A stretch of 64,000 nucleotides of DNA from Flavobacterium pokkalii (GCF_014596575.1 NZ_NASZ01000001.1:248001-312000); one strand, 5' to 3'. Counted from the stretch's first letter, positions 36,178-45,917 are shown. The notes: generated by a model not told the origin, from the letters alone. Made by a program: numbers and translations.

Positions 36178-37821
36178 ATGGCTTTAAGTACACTAAATCC
36201 AACGCTTACTGCTTCATGGAAGAAGCTTGAAAAACATTTTGAAGAATTGCAACATGTTTCCATGCAGGAAATGTTTAAACAGGATGCTTCAAGAGCAGAA
36301 AAATTCAGTATTCTGTGGAAGGATTTTTTAATTGATTATTCTAAAAACATTGTGAATCAGGAAACAATGAATTTGTTGCTTGAGTTGGCTAATGAAATGG
36401 GACTTAAGAACGGAATTCAGGATTATTTTGAAGGAGGAATAATTAATCAAACTGAAAACAGAGCGGTGCTTCATACGGCTTTGAGAGCCAAAGATTCGGC
36501 GGTGATTAATGTAAATGGTGTAAATGTTGTTCCGGAGGTATATGAGGTAAAAAATAAAATTAAAAATTTCACAAACGAAATTGTTTCGGGTAAAAAAACC
36601 GGATATACCGGGAAAGCCTTTACCGATGTGGTGAATATCGGAATTGGAGGTTCTGATTTAGGGCCGGCAATGGTGGTGGAAGCTTTGCAATATTACAAGA
36701 ATCAGTTGAATGTTCATTTTGTTTCCAATGTTGACGGTGACCATGTGAATGAAGTAATTAAAAAATTAAATCCGGAAACAACGCTATTTGTTATTGTTTC
36801 CAAAACCTTTACAACTCAGGAAACTTTAACCAATTCAGAAACGATTAGAAAATGGTTTTTACAATCGGCTACTCAGGAAGATGTAGCAAAACATTTTGTG
36901 GCGGTTTCGACCAATTTGCAAAAAGTGACTGAATTTGGAATCAATCCGGACAATGTATTCCCAATGTGGGACTGGGTTGGTGGTCGTTTTTCACTTTGGA
37001 GTGCGGTAGGTTTGTCAATCAGTTTGGCGGTTGGTTTTGAAAATTTTGAAGCTTTGTTGAACGGAGCAAATGAAATGGATGAACATTTTAAAACAGCTGA
37101 TTTTGATCAAAATATTCCGGTTGTTTTGGCTTTGTTGAGTGTTTGGTATAATAATTTCTTTGATGCCGAAAGTGAAGCTTTGATTCCATATACGCAGTAT
37201 TTGCAAAAATTAGCACCTTATTTACAACAGGGAACTATGGAAAGTAACGGAAAAAGTGTAGGTCGCGATGGTAAGACTGTGGATTATCAAACGGGAACTA
37301 TTATTTGGGGTGAACCGGGAACTAATGCACAACATGCTTTCTTTCAATTGATTCATCAGGGAACTAAATTAATTCCAACCGATTTTATAGGTTATGTTCA
37401 GCCTTTGTATGGGGACAATAACCACCATGATAAATTAATGTCTAACTTTTTTGCTCAAACCGAAGCGTTGTTAAACGGGAAAGACGAGAGCAAAGTACAG
37501 GCAGAATTTGATAAACAGGGATTATCGGCTGAAGCGGCACAGTTTTTATTACCGTTTAAAGTATTTGCAGGAAACAAACCAACAAATACATTTTTGATTC
37601 AAAAATTAACTCCGAAGTCTTTAGGTTCATTGATTTCCTTATACGAACACAAGATTTTTGTTCAGGGATTCATTTGGAACATTTTTAGTTATGATCAATG
37701 GGGAGTAGAATTAGGAAAGCAATTGGCTAATTCTATCCTGGACGAAATTAATGCGAATGAAGTTAAAAATCATGATAGCTCAACTGCTTCATTATTAAGT
37801 CATTTTTTAAGAAATAAATAA
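36178..37821 (+). CDS. pgi: Glucose-6-phosphate isomerase
   Basis: 547 residues, the normal length for the long bacterial form. Interconverts glucose-6-phosphate and fructose-6-phosphate. Signatures: [32 protein letters not shown], the PGI signature [15 protein letters not shown], the catalytic Glu region [19 protein letters not shown] and the catalytic Lys region at the C-terminus. Monocistronic, ending before a strong terminator at 37892. Confidence 0.97.
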   Translation: MALSTLNPTLTASWKKLEKHFEELQHVSMQEMFKQDASRAEKFSILWKDFLIDYSKNIVNQETMNLLLELANEMGLKNGIQDYFEGGIINQTENRAVLHTALRAKDSAVINVNGVNVVPEVYEVKNKIKNFTNEIVSGKKTGYTGKAFTDVVNIGIGGSDLGPAMVVEALQYYKNQLNVHFVSNVDGDHVNEVIKKLNPETTLFVIVSKTFTTQETLTNSETIRKWFLQSATQEDVAKHFVAVSTNLQKVTEFGINPDNVFPMWDWVGGRFSLWSAVGLSISLAVGFENFEALLNGANEMDEHFKTADFDQNIPVVLALLSVWYNNFFDAESEALIPYTQYLQKLAPYLQQGTMESNGKSVGRDGKTVDYQTGTIIWGEPGTNAQHAFFQLIHQGTKLIPTDFIGYVQPLYGDNNHHDKLMSNFFAQTEALLNGKDESKVQAEFDKQGLSAEAAQFLLPFKVFAGNKPTNTFLIQKLTPKSLGSLISLYEHKIFVQGFIWNIFSYDQWGVELGKQLANSILDEINANEVKNHDSSTASLLSHFLRNK

Positions 37822-37891
37822 CATTTTGCTGGTTTTTGCTTAAATGTTTGATTATCAGTTCTTATTTTAAAAAGTACTGATTTTAAATGAC

Positions 37892-37930
37892 AAAACCCCG
37901 ATTTGCTTTTAGTAATACGGGGTTTTTTTT
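37892..37930 (+). terminator. Terminator of pgi
   Basis: AAAACCCCG (37892-37900) pairs with CGGGGTTTT (37918-37926), followed by a T-run. Confidence 0.85.
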
Positions 37931-37944
37931 ATGCCTTTTTTGTT

Positions 37945-37952
37945 TATATTTG
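37945..37952 (+). promoter_or_regulatory. -7 element of small membrane protein gene
   Basis: TATATTTG matches TAnnTTTG, 22 nt before the ATG at 37974. The frame remains open upstream through the pgi terminator, so this element fixes the start. Confidence 0.45.
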
Positions 37953-37973
37953 TTAAAAAAAAATATCAAAAAT

Positions 37974-38399
37974 ATGGACGTATTTATTCAAAAGTTTCAT
38001 TCGGGTTGGGCTTATATAGCACTTGTATTGTTAGTAATTGCGGTAGTAAACGCTTTTATAGGTTTTACAGCTAAAAAAGAGTTTACAGCCAAAGACAGAA
38101 AGATTGCGATTTTTGGATTAATTGGAACTCATACACAATTGTTAATTGGATTGGTATTGTATTTTGTTTCTCCGCTTGGGTTTACTTCTTTAGGGCAAAT
38201 GTCAGACAAAATGTTACGTTTAACTTCATTAGAGCATCCTTTAATTAACATCATTGCTATTACGTTGATTACAATTGGATGGTCTAAACATAAAAAATTA
38301 ACCACAAGCGAGTCTAAATTTAAAACATTTACTATTTTTTACGGTTTAGGATTAGTACTTATACTAAGTAGAATTCCTTGGTCGTTATGGTTTCAATAA
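37974..38399 (+). CDS. Four-helix membrane protein
   Basis: 141 residues from the ATG at 37974 (MDVFIQKFHSGWAYIALVLL). Four hydrophobic segments, with His in helix 1 (KFHSGW), helix 2 (LIGTHTQLLIGLVLYF) and helix 3 (SLEHPLINIIAI). The His pattern recalls small di-haem membrane cytochromes, and similar proteins are often named cytochrome B in flavobacterial annotation, but a haem role is not demonstrated. Own promoter and terminator (38408-38430), so monocistronic. Confidence 0.72.
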   Translation: MDVFIQKFHSGWAYIALVLLVIAVVNAFIGFTAKKEFTAKDRKIAIFGLIGTHTQLLIGLVLYFVSPLGFTSLGQMSDKMLRLTSLEHPLINIIAITLITIGWSKHKKLTTSESKFKTFTIFYGLGLVLILSRIPWSLWFQ

Positions 38400-38407
38400 A
38401 AACTTAG

Positions 38408-38430
38408 AAAAGTCCTTTTTAGGACTTTTT
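38408..38430 (+). terminator. Terminator after membrane protein gene
   Basis: AAAAGTCC (38408-38415) pairs with GGACTTTT (38422-38429) and continues into a T-run. Confidence 0.8.
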
Positions 38431-38480
38431 TTATCGAGGTATGGTTTTTGTTTTAAATAGATTTGAACTAAAAAGTTAAT

Positions 38481-38987
38481 ATGAAAAAAATAACAACACT
38501 ACTTTTTTTATTTGCTGCGGTTGTTTTTGCTAACGCTCAAAGTGCTAAAACTTCCGAACAAAAGGTAAATAATCAACAAGTTGCCGGTCCGGAAGAAGAT
38601 AATGTTCCGAGAAAACTTCCTTTTACAGTTGATAAAAAAGGTGTCGTAACCGATACTCTTTTTGGTGAAGCAATCGGGAAATTGAAAGTGTATAAAAAAA
38701 GTGTGCATGCTTCTTATTATGCCGATAAATTTAATGGAAAACGCACTGCAAGCGGATTGAAATTCAGCAATAGAGATTATACTGCGGCTCATAAAAAATT
38801 TCCTTTTGGAACTAAGCTGAAAATAACCAATGAAGCAAATGGGAAATCTGTATTTGTAGAAGTGATTGACAGAGGTCCTTTTGTTAGATCCAGAGAAATA
38901 GACCTGACTAAGAGAGCATTTATGGAAATTGCATCAAATAAAGGAGCCGGTTCTATTATCGTAACTATCGAAGAAGTTATAAAATAA
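38481..38987 (+). CDS. RlpA-type septal ring lytic transglycosylase
   Basis: 168 residues. Signal peptide (MKKITTLLFLFAAVVFANAQ), a linker, then a double-psi beta-barrel domain: ASYYADKFNGKRTASGLKF, the AAHKKFPFGTKLKIT strand, and VFVEVIDRGPFVRSREIDLTK, with the catalytic Asp of VIDRGP. RlpA proteins cleave denuded peptidoglycan glycan strands; this one lacks the C-terminal SPOR domain of E. coli RlpA. It is a secreted, non-lipidated form. Its stop is adjacent to that of the convergent CYTH gene. Confidence 0.88.
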   Translation: MKKITTLLFLFAAVVFANAQSAKTSEQKVNNQQVAGPEEDNVPRKLPFTVDKKGVVTDTLFGEAIGKLKVYKKSVHASYYADKFNGKRTASGLKFSNRDYTAAHKKFPFGTKLKITNEANGKSVFVEVIDRGPFVRSREIDLTKRAFMEIASNKGAGSIIVTIEEVIK

Positions 38988-39455
38988 CTACCAGTTTTTA
39001 AAAGGATTTTTGCTTAAATACGAATTGTAATACCGTTTATCGTTGGTTACTTCTTCTCCCAACCAATCGGGTTTTTCAAACGATTCTGTTTCTGATTGAA
39101 GTTCGATTTCGGCCATTTCTAATCCTTCATTTTTTCCGTGAAATTCGTCCACTTCATAAATGTTGTTAGCTATTTTTACTTCATAACGTGTTTTGTCGAT
39201 AACTCCTGTTTCGCAAAGCAACAATAAATTTTGGGCATCTTCCACGGGAATTTCTTTTTCCCATTCAAAACGCGACATGCCGGAGGCATTGGAGTTGCCT
39301 TTTATGGTAATATAAGCTTTATTGTCTTTTATTCGGATGCGAACAGTGCGTTCCGGATTTGAATTCAAATAACCCTGTTTAATGCGTTTTTGTGTAAAAG
39401 CTTCGTTTTTATAAGCGTCTGATTTGACTAAAAATTTTCGTTCTATTTCCAGCAT
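38988..39455 (-). CDS. CYTH domain protein (class IV adenylate cyclase/triphosphate tunnel family)
   Basis: 155 residues, a single CYTH domain. The defining ExExK motif is EIERK (Glu3, Glu5, Lys7) and the tunnel residues continue in RTVRIRIKDNKAYITIKG and TRYEVKIANNIYEVDEFHG, ending in the conserved LGEEVTNDKRYYN. Bacterial members of this size are usually inorganic triphosphatases or act on other triphosphate compounds. No neighbour suggests a specific substrate. Divergent from dinB across 109 bp. Confidence 0.9.
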   Translation of the reverse strand: MLEIERKFLVKSDAYKNEAFTQKRIKQGYLNSNPERTVRIRIKDNKAYITIKGNSNASGMSRFEWEKEIPVEDAQNLLLLCETGVIDKTRYEVKIANNIYEVDEFHGKNEGLEMAEIELQSETESFEKPDWLGEEVTNDKRYYNSYLSKNPFKNW

Positions 39456-39564
39456 TTTATAAATAAGTTTAAAAGGTGTTTTTTACGGCTTTTTGATGTT
39501 CAAAAGTATCAAATATTTTGAGTTTATTGATTTCATTTTGAAAAATTGAGCCTAATTTTGTTGT

Positions 39565-40650
39565 ATGTCCGAAATGAATCCGAATAGAAAAATCATACAC
39601 ATCGATATGGATGCTTTTTTTGCTTCTGTGGAGCAAATGGATAATCCTGAACTTCGGGGAAAACCTATTGCGGTTGGTGGTGCCGAAAATCGGGGTGTGG
39701 TGGCAGCGGCCAGTTATGAGGCTCGAAAATTTGGTGTTCGTTCGGCTATGAGCGGGATTTTGGCTAAGAGAAATTGTCCTGACATTATATTTGTTCGTCC
39801 GCGTTTTGAACGATACAAGGAAATTTCGAATCAAATTCATAAAATTTTTCGTGATTACACTGACTTGATTGAACCGCTTTCTCTGGATGAGGCTTATTTG
39901 GATGTGACCCAAAACAAAAAAGGAAATCCAAGTGCCAGTTTGTTAGCGCAGGAAATTCGAAATCGTATTTATAATGAAGTGGGATTAACGGCTTCAGCGG
40001 GGATTTCGATTAATAAATTTGTGGCTAAAATTGCCAGTGATTATAATAAACCTAATGGCCAAAAAACGGTTACTCCGGAAGAAGTAATTCCGTTTTTGGA
40101 AGTTTTGCCAATTCGGAAGTTTTACGGAGTTGGTAAAGTCACGACCGAAAAAATGTATCAGTTGGGTATTTTTTCCGGATTGGAACTGAAAAGTAAATCT
40201 TTAGAATTCTTAGAAAAACACTTTGGTAAGTCAGGAAGTTATTACTACAATGTAGTGCGCGGTATTCATAATAGTGAGGTAAAACCCAGTCGCATTGCAA
40301 AATCGGTGGCTGCCGAACATACTTTTGAAGTAAATCTTTCTTCGGAAGTTTTTATGTTGGAACAATTGGAACTGATTGCGAATAGTTTGGAGCGCAGACT
40401 TAAAAAGCATAAAGTTTCCGGAAAAACAGTGACTTTAAAAATTAAGTATAGCGATTTTACACAGCAAACCCGAAGTAAAACTTTGCCTTATTTTATCGCT
40501 GATAAAGGTTTGATTCTGGAAACGGTTAAAGAACTATTATATCAGGAGCGCATGAAAGATTCCGTTCGTTTACTCGGGATTTCGATGAGTAATTTAAATA
40601 CTGAAGTAAAAAAAGCAGTGGTAGCAGTGCAATTAAAATTTGACTTTTAA
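39565..40650 (+). CDS. dinB: DNA polymerase IV (Y-family)
   Basis: 361 residues, full length. Error-prone translesion polymerase. Palm residues in IHIDMDAFFASVEQ and LSLDEAYLDVT give the three catalytic acidic residues; the steric-gate/finger region is VAAASYEARKFGVRSAM; helix-hairpin-helix region follows at RKFYGVGKVTTEKMYQLGI. The C-terminal end QLKFDF resembles the beta-clamp binding motif. Short hairpin terminator at 40660-40682. Monocistronic and no SOS box was recognised. Confidence 0.95.
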   Translation: MSEMNPNRKIIHIDMDAFFASVEQMDNPELRGKPIAVGGAENRGVVAAASYEARKFGVRSAMSGILAKRNCPDIIFVRPRFERYKEISNQIHKIFRDYTDLIEPLSLDEAYLDVTQNKKGNPSASLLAQEIRNRIYNEVGLTASAGISINKFVAKIASDYNKPNGQKTVTPEEVIPFLEVLPIRKFYGVGKVTTEKMYQLGIFSGLELKSKSLEFLEKHFGKSGSYYYNVVRGIHNSEVKPSRIAKSVAAEHTFEVNLSSEVFMLEQLELIANSLERRLKKHKVSGKTVTLKIKYSDFTQQTRSKTLPYFIADKGLILETVKELLYQERMKDSVRLLGISMSNLNTEVKKAVVAVQLKFDF

Positions 40651-40659
40651 ATAAAAAGA

Positions 40660-40682
40660 AACCCTTCTTTGTGAGAAGGGTT
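40660..40682 (+). terminator. Hairpin after dinB
   Basis: AACCCTTCT (40660-40668) pairs with AGAAGGGTT (40674-40682). T-tail is weak on the plus strand. It separates dinB from the convergent Bax-inhibitor-like gene. Confidence 0.6.
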
Positions 40683-40706
40683 AGTATTGAATATTTTGTT
40701 ACGAAA

Positions 40707-41474
40707 TTAATCTCTGCTGGATAATTTGGAAAGTAATCTTAGGAATTCAACATAAAGCCAAACCAGGGTAATCATTAGTCCCATAGCGCCAAACCATTCC
40801 ATGTATTTTGGCATTCTTTTTTGAACACCTTGCTCAATTTGGTCAAAGTCTAAAAATAAGTTCAGAGCTGCAATTACAATTACAAAAACACTGATACCAA
40901 TACTCCATAAGGAATTTCCATAATGTACAGGCTGGAAGCTTGTGAATAATGAAAACAACCAGGAAATTAAATAATAAGTAGCAATCGCTAAGGTTGCGGC
41001 TAATACAATCGATTTAAATTGTTCGGTAACTTTTACAATTTGATATTTGTATAATCCTAAACAAACGGCAAAAGTTACAAAAGTAGCTCCAACAGCCTGA
41101 ATAACAATTCCAGGATATTGAACTTCAAATATGGCTGAAATTCCTCCGATAAACAAGCCTTCAAAAAGAGCGTAACCCGGAGCAAGATATGATGAATACT
41201 GGGGTTTGAAAGAGGAAATAACTACCAGAATTAGTCCGATTATTGCTCCTCCTATTGCGGGAATAATAGGGTTCATTCCATTAAAAGTTAACCACCAAAT
41301 TACCATTGCCGATGCTGTAAGTAATAAGAATAGTAAAATAGTTTTGTTGATGGTTCCCGAAAGTGTCATTTCTTGTTCTAAACCAATTACAGTTGCTTCG
41401 TGTACTTGTTCGGCTCTCGAAGTTGGCGAAAAGCTTTTATTGTTTAAAAAAGGATTTTTAGATTTAAAATTCAT
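40707..41474 (-). CDS. Bax inhibitor-1/YccA family membrane protein
   Basis: 255 residues with seven predicted membrane helices after a polar N-terminus (MNFKSKNPFLNNKSFSPTSRAE). Helices are visible as ILLFLLLTASAMVIWWL, IIPAIGGAIIGLILVVI, YLAPGYALFEGLFIGGISAIFE and others, ending FLRLLSKLSSRD. Bacterial relatives include YccA and BsYetJ-type calcium leak channels; the FEVQYPG stretch and the conserved acidic residue in LFLDFDQIEQG are family-typical. Substrate not shown. Transcribed toward the dinB terminator. Confidence 0.9.
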   Translation of the reverse strand: MNFKSKNPFLNNKSFSPTSRAEQVHEATVIGLEQEMTLSGTINKTILLFLLLTASAMVIWWLTFNGMNPIIPAIGGAIIGLILVVISSFKPQYSSYLAPGYALFEGLFIGGISAIFEVQYPGIVIQAVGATFVTFAVCLGLYKYQIVKVTEQFKSIVLAATLAIATYYLISWLFSLFTSFQPVHYGNSLWSIGISVFVIVIAALNLFLDFDQIEQGVQKRMPKYMEWFGAMGLMITLVWLYVEFLRLLSKLSSRD

Positions 41475-41645
41475 AATACATTCATTTTATGTTAGTCAAA
41501 TATAAATTTTATTTTGCATTTGAATGTTTAAATAGTCTTAAAATTTTCGAAGGATAATTCCTGAAGAATTATTTTGAAGATAAAACTTGTTGTTCGCTAT
41601 TTAAAAATGAATTTAGTTTTGTTGAAAGTTTTTTGAATAAAAAAA

Positions 41646-41669
41646 TCCGTCGCGATAAATCGGGACGGA
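41646..41669 (-). terminator. Terminator of pyk
   Basis: TCCGTC (41646-41651) pairs with GACGGA (41664-41669); the minus strand then reads a seven-T run. Ends the acpP-to-pyk series. Confidence 0.7.
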
Positions 41670-41694
41670 CTTAGTATTTAAGGAAAATAGTTTT

Positions 41695-43131
41695 TTAGCT
41701 AATTTCAGAAACTCTCAAAGTGTTAACCATTCCTCTTTCTTTAATAGGCATCGAAGCTAGGTTGATGATGTAGTCACCGGCTTGAACATGTCCGTTTTCT
41801 TTAGCAATATTATTGATTTCCGTTACAGTAGTATCGGTACTTTCTTCTTTATCATAGAAAAAAGTTCTAACACCCCATAGTAAGTTTAATTGCGTTAGGA
41901 TTCTTTCGTTAGAAGTGAAAACTAAAATTTCAGCGGTGTTAGGTCTCCAGGCTGATAATTGAAATGCTGTGTAACCACTGTTAGTCATTGTAGAAATAGC
42001 TTTTGCCTCGATAGAGTTGGCCATAACTGCAGCATGACGACAAATAGTTTTAGTGATAAAACGTTTTGTTTTAATTTGTGGTGTATTTTGAGGAACCTGA
42101 ATTAACGGAGAGTTTTCTACTGCTTCGCAAATCTGAGTCATTTTTTTAATTACCTGTACCGGGTAGTTTCCGGCAGCTGTTTCTCCCGAAAGCATTACTG
42201 CATCGGCACCATCCATAACCGAGTTAGCAACGTCATTAACTTCGGCACGAGTTGGAGTTAAACTACTAATCATCGTTTCCATCATTTGAGTAGCAACGAT
42301 AACCGGAATTCTGGCTGTTTTAGCTCTGCGAATTAAGTCTTTTTGTACTAATGGAACTTCGTGAGCTGGTAATTCAACTCCAAGATCTCCACGAGCCACC
42401 ATTAAACCGTCGCAATAAGCTACAATTTTGTCCATGTTTTCTAATGCTTCCGGCATTTCGATTTTGGCAATAATTGGAATTTTGTATTCAGAGTGTTCTG
42501 CGATTAAATCCTGAAGATCTTTCAAATCCTGTGGTGTTTTTACGAAAGAAAGAGCAATCCAGTCTACTTTTTGCTCAATAGCAAAAATAGCGTCAGCGAT
42601 ATCTTTTTCAGTCAAAGCCGGAAGAGATATTTTAGTATTTGGTAAGTTAACTCCTTTTTTAGATTTCAATTCGCCACCTTGGATTACTTTGGCAACTACT
42701 TCAGTTTTTTTATCTGTAGAAACGATTTCGAAAATTAATTTTCCATCGTCTAGTAAGATTCTTTCTCCCGGATTTACGTCGTTTGGAAAGTTTTGGTATT
42801 TCATGAAAACTCTTTCGGCAGTTCCTACAATGTCTTCGGCAGTAGTAAATGTGATCAAATCACCGTCGTTTACAACAACGCCGTCGTTCATTACTCCAAC
42901 ACGAAGTTTTGGTCCTTGTAAGTCTGCTAGAATGGCTGTGGTGTATCCAAATTCTTTGTTAAGTCCTCTGATGATTTCAATTCTGTTTTTTACATCATTG
43001 TAATCAGCATGAGAGAAATTGATTCTAAATACATTTACACCTGCTTCAACCATATCTTTTATGGTTTCTCTCGTGCTGCAAGCAGGCCCAAGAGTAGCCA
43101 CAATTTTAGTTTTCTTGTTTGTAGTAATCAT
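41695..43131 (-). CDS. pyk: Pyruvate kinase
   Basis: 478 residues, full length. Transfers phosphate from phosphoenolpyruvate to ADP. Signatures: TKIVATLGPACSTRE, FRINFSHADY, the catalytic Lys in IPIIAKIEMPEALEN, ARGDLGVELPAHEVPLVQK and the ADP-site MDGADAVMLSGETAAGNYP. No C-terminal PEP-utiliser extension. It begins 5 bp after the IPExxxVDY gene, in the series acpP, fabF, rnc, IPExxxVDY, pyk, typical of flavobacteria. Confidence 0.97.
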   Translation of the reverse strand: MITTNKKTKIVATLGPACSTRETIKDMVEAGVNVFRINFSHADYNDVKNRIEIIRGLNKEFGYTTAILADLQGPKLRVGVMNDGVVVNDGDLITFTTAEDIVGTAERVFMKYQNFPNDVNPGERILLDDGKLIFEIVSTDKKTEVVAKVIQGGELKSKKGVNLPNTKISLPALTEKDIADAIFAIEQKVDWIALSFVKTPQDLKDLQDLIAEHSEYKIPIIAKIEMPEALENMDKIVAYCDGLMVARGDLGVELPAHEVPLVQKDLIRRAKTARIPVIVATQMMETMISSLTPTRAEVNDVANSVMDGADAVMLSGETAAGNYPVQVIKKMTQICEAVENSPLIQVPQNTPQIKTKRFITKTICRHAAVMANSIEAKAISTMTNSGYTAFQLSAWRPNTAEILVFTSNERILTQLNLLWGVRTFFYDKEESTDTTVTEINNIAKENGHVQAGDYIINLASMPIKERGMVNTLRVSEIS

Positions 43132-43136
43132 TTGCG

Positions 43137-43625
43137 TTAAAAAATTAGATTGTTTTTAGATTTTATTTGTTTTGTTTCAACAGTATAAACTGCTGTTATA
43201 TTGTCTATTGTATTTAATATTGTTTTTATTGTGTTTACATCGATGCTGTCATCGGTGTTGTCTATTTTTAAAAAATAGTCGGCTTTTTTTAATTCGGGCA
43301 ACAAATATGCTTTTGCTGATATGCCTTCTTCTGTGTTTGAAAATAAATCCTGAGCCTGAAAGTTATTGTCCGGTACAACTTCATTTTTGTTTTGAACCAA
43401 ATTCCAGGACACAGTATTTTCTTCGTCATAAAAATAAAATCTCGAAAACATTGTTTCGCCTTCTTTGACATTTATATGAACTTCATCTTCGCTCTTGGCG
43501 AGATTTATGGGAAGTTTTTGATTGATAAAATATGCCAATCTATAATCGTCTAAAGATGTGTGAATTGCGATTAGATTATAGTCTATTTCGTCAAATTCAT
43601 CAAGACTTAGTTTATGAACAGCCAT
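43137..43625 (-). CDS. IPExxxVDY family protein
   Basis: 162 residues from the ATG at 43625 (MAVHKLSLDEFDEIDYNLIAI); the frame is open to 43688 but the extra 21 residues are not family-like. A small soluble protein of unknown function found only in Bacteroidota, recognised by its position between rnc and pyk and by the N-terminal DEFDEIDY/DDYRLAYFINQKLP pattern. The family-name motif itself is not obvious in this copy. Tightly linked to pyk (5 bp), so possibly coexpressed. Confidence 0.75.
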   Translation of the reverse strand: MAVHKLSLDEFDEIDYNLIAIHTSLDDYRLAYFINQKLPINLAKSEDEVHINVKEGETMFSRFYFYDEENTVSWNLVQNKNEVVPDNNFQAQDLFSNTEEGISAKAYLLPELKKADYFLKIDNTDDSIDVNTIKTILNTIDNITAVYTVETKQIKSKNNLIF

Positions 43626-43739
43626 CTTCTTTAAAAATAAAGATGTAAATATACTATTTCTCCCTAAGTTTAAGTGTTGAAAATACAAGGAATTCGTTAA
43701 ATTTAAAACGAAAACGTTGTAGAGTGAAGAAAAACAGTC

Positions 43740-44480
43740 TTATTTTTTGTTCATTTTTTCCTGAAATGCAAAATAAGCGCGTTGGGAAGCTTTTTCTTCG
43801 GCTTTCTTTTTAGAAGTTGCACGTGCTTTTGCAACTACTTTTTCATCAATGCTTAATTTTACTCCAAATAAACGCTGACCATCTATGGCGTTATCTTCGT
43901 AAATGTCATAATGAAATTGTCTTTTTTCTTTTTGACACCATTCGATAATTAAACTTTTGTAGCTGATAACTTTTCCTTCCAGTCGGGGAATGTCAACATA
44001 AGGAGTAATTACTTTTTTTTGAATGAATTTTTCGCAGAAAAAATAGCCTTTGTCCAGATAAATAGCTCCAATGAGTGATTCAAAAATATTGCCGTGGATG
44101 TTTTCACCAAAATGTTGCACCGGTACTTTGCTGTCAACAAATCGTATCAGATCTAAATCTTTTCCCAATTCGTTAAGGTGTTCTCTGCTGACAATTTTTG
44201 AGCGCATTTTAGTTAAATAGCCTTCGTCTCCGTGTGGTACTTCGTTAAATAAATGCGCTGCAATTACTGAGCTTAACATGGCATCGCCAAGAAATTCCAA
44301 GCGTTCATAGCTAACAGGGTTTCCTGTTGCATCGGTTTTTCCGGAGGAGCGATGTGTAAAGGCTTTTTGGTAATGACTCAGTTTTCCAGGGGGAAATCCC
44401 AGTATTTTTTGGATGGCATCAAAAAAAATCCCGTCTTCTTGAGAACGGGATTTTTTGAATATTTTTTTGAATATACTCAT
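43740..44480 (-). CDS. rnc: Ribonuclease III
   Basis: 246 residues. Endonuclease cutting double-stranded RNA, in rRNA and mRNA maturation. Catalytic signature YERLEFLGDAMLSSVIA and the second acidic pair in FESLIGAIYLDKGY are complete. C-terminal dsRNA-binding domain (about 170-243, KSLIIEWCQKEKRQFHYDI to KKAEEKASQRAYFAF). Starts 9 bp after fabF, in the same transcript. Confidence 0.95.
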   Translation of the reverse strand: MSIFKKIFKKSRSQEDGIFFDAIQKILGFPPGKLSHYQKAFTHRSSGKTDATGNPVSYERLEFLGDAMLSSVIAAHLFNEVPHGDEGYLTKMRSKIVSREHLNELGKDLDLIRFVDSKVPVQHFGENIHGNIFESLIGAIYLDKGYFFCEKFIQKKVITPYVDIPRLEGKVISYKSLIIEWCQKEKRQFHYDIYEDNAIDGQRLFGVKLSIDEKVVAKARATSKKKAEEKASQRAYFAFQEKMNKK

Positions 44481-44489
44481 AGTATCAAA

Positions 44490-45743
44490 TTAGAATCCTA
44501 ATTTTTTCACTAATACACAAGCATTATGACCTCCAAAACCAAAAGTATTGCTCATAACCACATTCATTTCTCTCTTTTGAGCTGTATTGAAAGTGAAGTT
44601 TAATTTTGGGTCAATAGTTTCATCATCTGTAAAATGATTAATTGTCGGAGGAACAATTCCGTGTTTTAAAGACAGAATAGAAGCAATTGTTTCAATAGCT
44701 CCGGCAGCTCCTAACAAGTGACCAGTCATAGATTTTGTAGAATTTAGGTTCATGGTGTAAGCATGTTCTCCAAAAACTTGTAAAATAGCTTTTGATTCAG
44801 CCTGATCTCCAAGTGGAGTTGAAGTTCCGTGCATGTTAACACCGTCAACGTCAGTTGGTTTTAAACCGGCATCTCTCAGGCAGTTTAGCATTACATTTTT
44901 GGCACCTAACCCTTCCGGATGAGGAGCTGTAATGTGGTGCGCATCAGCAGACATACCGCCTCCGCCTATTTCACAATAGATTTTAGCGCCACGTGCAATT
45001 GCATGCTCGTATTCTTCTAAGATTAATGCTCCGGCACCTTCGCCTAAAACAAAACCATCTCTGTCTTTGTCCATCGGTCTTGAAGCTGTTTCAGGGGCGT
45101 CATTTCTTGTAGATAATGCGTGCAAAGCGTTAAAACCTCCCATTCCTGCAATAGTTACTGCTGCTTCTGAACCTCCGGTTACCATTACGTCAGCATGACC
45201 TAAGCGGATATAGTTGAATGCGTCAATAATAGCGTTTGTGGAAGAAGCACAAGCAGAAACAGTTCCAAAGTTAGGTCCTCTAAAGCCGTATTTGATGGAA
45301 ATATGCCCGCAAGCAATATCGCCAATCATTTTAGGGATGAAGAAAGGGTTGAATTTTGGTGTCCCGTCACCAGCGGCATAGTTTAGCATTTCTATTTGAA
45401 AGGTTTCTAAACCTCCGATACCTGAACCCCAAATAACTCCTGCTCTGTCAACATCAATTTTGTCTAAATCGAAATTGGCATCTTCCATCGCTTCAGTTGC
45501 AGAAACTACTGCATATTGTGTAAAGCGATCCATTTTTCTGGCTTCCTTGCGATCAATAAAATTTTCAACATTGAAGTTTTTTAATTCACAAGCAAACTGT
45601 GTTTTGAATTTTGACGCGTCAAAATAAGTGATTGGTGCAGCTCCGCTAACTCCGTTAATAAGACTATTCCAATACTCCTCAACAGTATTACCTATTGGGG
45701 TAAGCGCTCCTAAACCTGTTACAACTACTCGCCTTAATTCCAT
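44490..45743 (-). CDS. fabF: 3-oxoacyl-ACP synthase II
   Basis: 417 residues. Condensing enzyme elongating fatty acids with malonyl-ACP. Catalytic triad: Cys in VSACASSTNAI, His in NMHGTSTPLGD and His in KSMTGHLLGAAGAIE. The N-terminus MELRRVVVTGLGALTPIGN is canonical. It lies downstream of its partner acpP, but two hairpins in the 174-bp gap may reduce its expression relative to acpP. Confidence 0.97.
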   Translation of the reverse strand: MELRRVVVTGLGALTPIGNTVEEYWNSLINGVSGAAPITYFDASKFKTQFACELKNFNVENFIDRKEARKMDRFTQYAVVSATEAMEDANFDLDKIDVDRAGVIWGSGIGGLETFQIEMLNYAAGDGTPKFNPFFIPKMIGDIACGHISIKYGFRGPNFGTVSACASSTNAIIDAFNYIRLGHADVMVTGGSEAAVTIAGMGGFNALHALSTRNDAPETASRPMDKDRDGFVLGEGAGALILEEYEHAIARGAKIYCEIGGGGMSADAHHITAPHPEGLGAKNVMLNCLRDAGLKPTDVDGVNMHGTSTPLGDQAESKAILQVFGEHAYTMNLNSTKSMTGHLLGAAGAIETIASILSLKHGIVPPTINHFTDDETIDPKLNFTFNTAQKREMNVVMSNTFGFGGHNACVLVKKLGF

Positions 45744-45776
45744 ACATTTAAATTTTGTTATGTATTAACAAATAAA

Positions 45777-45812
45777 CCCACTCTCTTTACTGTATAATTA
45801 TAAAGTAGTGGG
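45777..45812 (-). promoter_or_regulatory. Second intercistronic hairpin acpP-fabF
   Basis: CCCACT (45777-45782) pairs with AGTGGG (45807-45812), with weaker inner pairing. It lies just upstream of fabF and may be a processing site or attenuator. Confidence 0.45.
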
Positions 45813-45880
45813 TGATTTAGATTGTGTGTATCTTTTTTGATTGAAATTCAATCTGTAATTCTCAATTGAAAAAATAATAA

Positions 45881-45909
45881 CACCCATACCTAAAATTCAG
45901 ATATGGGTG
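45881..45909 (-). terminator. Terminator-like hairpin after acpP
   Basis: CACCCATA (45881-45888) pairs perfectly with TATGGGTG (45902-45909); the minus strand continues into a T-rich stretch. A partial terminator here would explain higher ACP than FabF levels. Confidence 0.6.
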
Positions 45910-45917
45910 AATATTTA

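Noticed and set aside
37887..37973. N-terminal extension of the small membrane protein
   Set aside because: It runs through the pgi terminator and promoter; the ATG at 37974 is the better start.
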